From: Bradyrhizobium sp. B097
GTDB taxonomy: Bacteria; Pseudomonadota; Alphaproteobacteria; Rhizobiales; Xanthobacteraceae
DNA: 64,000 nt
Reading direction: 5' to 3'
Assembly: GCF_038957035.1 (NCBI RefSeq)
Contig: NZ_CP152412.1
Coordinates: forward strand, 8,676,501-8,740,500
The notes under the pieces were generated by a model. That model saw nothing but the letters and a program-made list of their open reading frames with translations. It did no database searches and was not told the DNA's origin. Of this stretch, positions 62,066-64,000 are shown in pieces (position 1 is the stretch's first letter; each line of letters starts with the position of its first letter). The position numbers were made by a program, and so were the translations under genes.

Positions 62066-62917
62066 ATGCCGGTGGCGAAGAAAGATGCAGCGAAAGCCGG
62101 CGCGGCCGCCGGCTTGCGGTCTTTCGACGGCCCCGATTTCCCCGGCGATACCTCGCGCGACCTGCCGAAGATGGACAATGCGGTCAAGTCGGCGCGGCGC
62201 GTGTTCGACGTGCTCGAATTCTTCGAGGAGCACCAGCGCGCCGCCTCCGCCATCGAGGTCGCCGCCGCCTTGAAATTCCCGCAGTCCAGCACCTCGGCGC
62301 TGATGCGGACGATGACTGCGTTCGGCTATCTGCATTACGACACCAGCCGCCGCACTTACATCCCGACACCGCGGATCTCGATGCTGGGACACTGGCTGAG
62401 CCCGGCGCTGTTCACGCGGGGGCGCCTGATCAATTTGATGAACGAACTCTCCGAGAAAACCGGGGAGACCATCATGCTCGCGGTGCGCAACGGGCTCAGC
62501 GCGCAATATGTCCATATCGTTCAGGCCAGACTGCCGATGCGGCTCTATGTCAAGGCCGGAACGCTGCGGCCGCTGGCGCGATCCGCATCGGGTTACGCGC
62601 TGCTGTCGGCCTATCCGGACAAGGAGGTCCGCCGCCTGGTGCGCCTGATCAACACCAACGAGCCGCGACCCGATCGGCAGATCGACATCAAGGCCTTGCT
62701 GCTGGAGCTGAAGAAAGTCCGCGCCAAGGGGCATGCCTTCTCGCTCGGTCTGGTCACGCCGGGCGCCGGCGCCGTTGCCATGAACCTGCCGCCATCAGCG
62801 GAATCGAACGAGCCCCTGGTACTGTGCGTGGCCGGATTGAACGATGCGCTGGTCACCCAGGAGACCGAGTTCGCCGACCTGATGCGGAAGGCCATCGCGT
62901 TTCATCTGGCGGACTGA
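62066..62917 (+). CDS. IclR-family transcriptional regulator
   Basis: A 283-residue regulator beginning two bases after the Old Yellow Enzyme stop. After a 35-residue charged N-terminus comes the winged HTH (SARRVFDVLEFFEEHQRAASAIEVAAALKFPQSSTSALMRTM) and the IclR effector domain (ETIMLAVRNGLSAQYVHIVQ, LRPLARSASGYALLSA). Its place inside the catabolic operon points to control of that operon, with the dyad at 57862-57884 as the likely binding site. Effector probably the substrate or its CoA ester. Confidence 0.9.
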   Translation: MPVAKKDAAKAGAAAGLRSFDGPDFPGDTSRDLPKMDNAVKSARRVFDVLEFFEEHQRAASAIEVAAALKFPQSSTSALMRTMTAFGYLHYDTSRRTYIPTPRISMLGHWLSPALFTRGRLINLMNELSEKTGETIMLAVRNGLSAQYVHIVQARLPMRLYVKAGTLRPLARSASGYALLSAYPDKEVRRLVRLINTNEPRPDRQIDIKALLLELKKVRAKGHAFSLGLVTPGAGAVAMNLPPSAESNEPLVLCVAGLNDALVTQETEFADLMRKAIAFHLAD

Positions 62918-63148
62918 ATGAGATGTCACCGCCCCATTTGCGGCCGCGCGTGGCATACAAACCGAGCTGGTCGAAAGTTCACTATGCGGAATTCATGCGA
63001 AGCGTCCGGCTTCATGCCATCCGCGCAAGTGGCCCTGCGGGCAACGCTTGTCACGGCTATGGCTTTTCCGCATCATTGAGCGCAAGACAACATCGCAAGC
63101 AGGGCCAGCCGAACGGCGAGCCCCAAGCCAATCAACACGAGGAACGCT

Positions 63149-64000
63149 GTGGCGGAGAGTGAGAACATCGTCGCCGAGACCGCGGAAAAGATTTTCGCCG
63201 ATCTCGCGGATGCCCAAACCATCAATCACGACAAGCAGGGCGCATGGAAGGCGCCGCTCTGGCAGGCGTTGACCGAAGCCGGCCTGCCGCTGTCCTGGGT
63301 GCCCGACGATCTCGGTGGTTCCGGCGCCAGTCTCGCGGAAGGTTTCAGCGTCCTCAACGTCGCCGGGCGGCATGCGATCGCTGTTCCGCTGGCCGAAACA
63401 ATGCTGGCCGGCTGGCTGCTGACGCAAGCCAGGATCAGCTCCCCGGAAGGCGAGATGACCGTGCTGCCGGCAAGCCCGAAGGACCGCGTCACAGTTGGCG
63501 TCGACGGCTCGCTCTCCGGCCGCGCCCGCGGCGTACCGTTCGCGAAAGACGCGAAACATTTCGCGGTGCTGGCGAGCGACAATGGCGGCATCTCGATCGC
63601 GCTGGTCGATGCCGCGAAGTGCCGGATCGAATCCGGCATCGGACTCGGCGGCGATCACAACGACACCGTCACGCTCGACAAGGTCCAGCCGATCACGACC
63701 AAATCGGCGCCGAAGGGCTTTGACCAGACCACGCTGATGCTGATGGGCGGCGTGGTGCGATCGCTCCAGATCGCAGGCGCCCTGGAATCGATGCTCGACA
63801 TCTCCGTGCGCTATTCCAACGAGCGCGTCGCGTTCGAGAAGAAAATCTCCAAGTTCCAGGCGGTGCAGCACAACCTCGCCCGCCTCGCCGGCGAGTCCGC
63901 AGCGGCGCTGGCTGCCGCGACTTCGGCCGCCGACACCATCGCCAGCGCCAATTCACTCGACAATGACGCAGTGTTCCTCGAAGCGGCCTCCGCGAAAATC
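63149..64000 (+). CDS. Acyl-CoA dehydrogenase, N-terminal part (runs off window)
   Basis: An open frame from a GTG at 63149, with a GAGGA site six bases upstream, continues to the window end (284 codons, no stop). The product begins VAESENIVAETAEKIFADL and has the typical features of a FAD acyl-CoA dehydrogenase: LTEAGLPLSWVPDDLGGSGAS, the AVPLAETMLAGWLL region, a beta domain with GVDGSLSGRARGVPFAK, and the start of the helical C-terminal domain (VRYSNERVAFEKKISKFQAVQHNLA, the conserved G/K-x-x-Q motif). Fits a heteromeric ACAD of aromatic or steroid type. It follows the IclR gene by 231 bases and probably extends the catabolic operon beyond the window. Confidence 0.85.
   Translation, partial: MAESENIVAETAEKIFADLADAQTINHDKQGAWKAPLWQALTEAGLPLSWVPDDLGGSGASLAEGFSVLNVAGRHAIAVPLAETMLAGWLLTQARISSPEGEMTVLPASPKDRVTVGVDGSLSGRARGVPFAKDAKHFAVLASDNGGISIALVDAAKCRIESGIGLGGDHNDTVTLDKVQPITTKSAPKGFDQTTLMLMGGVVRSLQIAGALESMLDISVRYSNERVAFEKKISKFQAVQHNLARLAGESAAALAAATSAADTIASANSLDNDAVFLEAASAKI

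Overview
The window looks like a chromosomal stretch of Bradyrhizobium or a close relative (Alphaproteobacteria, Hyphomicrobiales). The evidence is high-GC codon use, Omp25/31-type porins, many small secreted Cys proteins, a large set of CoA-ligase/monooxygenase catabolic genes, and dispersed palindromic repeats of the kind common in that genus. I see no integrase, transposase, prophage or CRISPR array. One tRNA gene, tRNA-Arg(CCU), is present on the minus strand.

Layout. 1-12.4 kb: the C-terminal part of an NRAMP-family metal transporter, a fused Omp25/OprB porin, a flavoprotein hydroxylase, a membrane-anchored glutamate-synthase-like protein, a patatin, ferredoxin-NADP reductase, a stand-alone ATP-grasp ligase of cyanophycin-synthetase type, a receiver-only response regulator and several small proteins. 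12.5-20.8 kb: dctA followed directly by a periplasmic amino-acid-binding protein, an MDR oxidoreductase, and an RND efflux pump with its adaptor. 20.9-22.3 kb: three small secreted cysteine-rich proteins.

22.5-34.8 kb is a catabolic island for hydroxybenzoates by way of gentisate. One operon has a CoA ligase with a flavin hydroxylase of salicylyl-CoA hydroxylase type. A second has a zeta-class GST (maleylpyruvate isomerase), a MarR regulator and a 3-hydroxybenzoate 6-hydroxylase-like enzyme. Gentisate 1,2-dioxygenase is transcribed divergently from the second operon. A near-identical 18-bp palindrome sits over the -10 region in front of both the CoA-route operon and the dioxygenase, so the MarR protein probably controls both. 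A TauA/SsuA-type ABC importer, an FAD oxidoreductase and a LysR regulator follow. No fumarylpyruvate hydrolase is visible, so the pathway ends one step short in this window.

34.9-48.7 kb: assorted metabolic genes (enoyl-CoA hydratase, ketopantoate-reductase-like, SDR, Asp/Glu-racemase-like, alpha/beta hydrolase), a di-haem RoxA-type cytochrome, a BBE-type flavoprotein co-transcribed with a D-amino-acid-oxidase-like protein whose sequence is circularly permuted, aspartase, a TPR protein and the tRNA. 48.9-57 kb: a Baeyer-Villiger monooxygenase divergent from its likely TetR repressor, a LuxR-type regulator, small secreted proteins, a second ketopantoate-reductase homologue, YidB and GlsB family proteins and an SDR. 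57-64 kb: a second catabolic cluster (metallo-beta-lactamase hydrolase; acyl-CoA ligase, LivK-type binding protein, Old Yellow Enzyme, IclR regulator, acyl-CoA dehydrogenase) that runs off the right end.

The strongest candidate for something undescribed is the circularly permuted amino-acid oxidase at 43128-44216. Next come the shared MarR-type operator, the NRAMP protein lacking the selective methionine, and the dctA/binding-protein pair.
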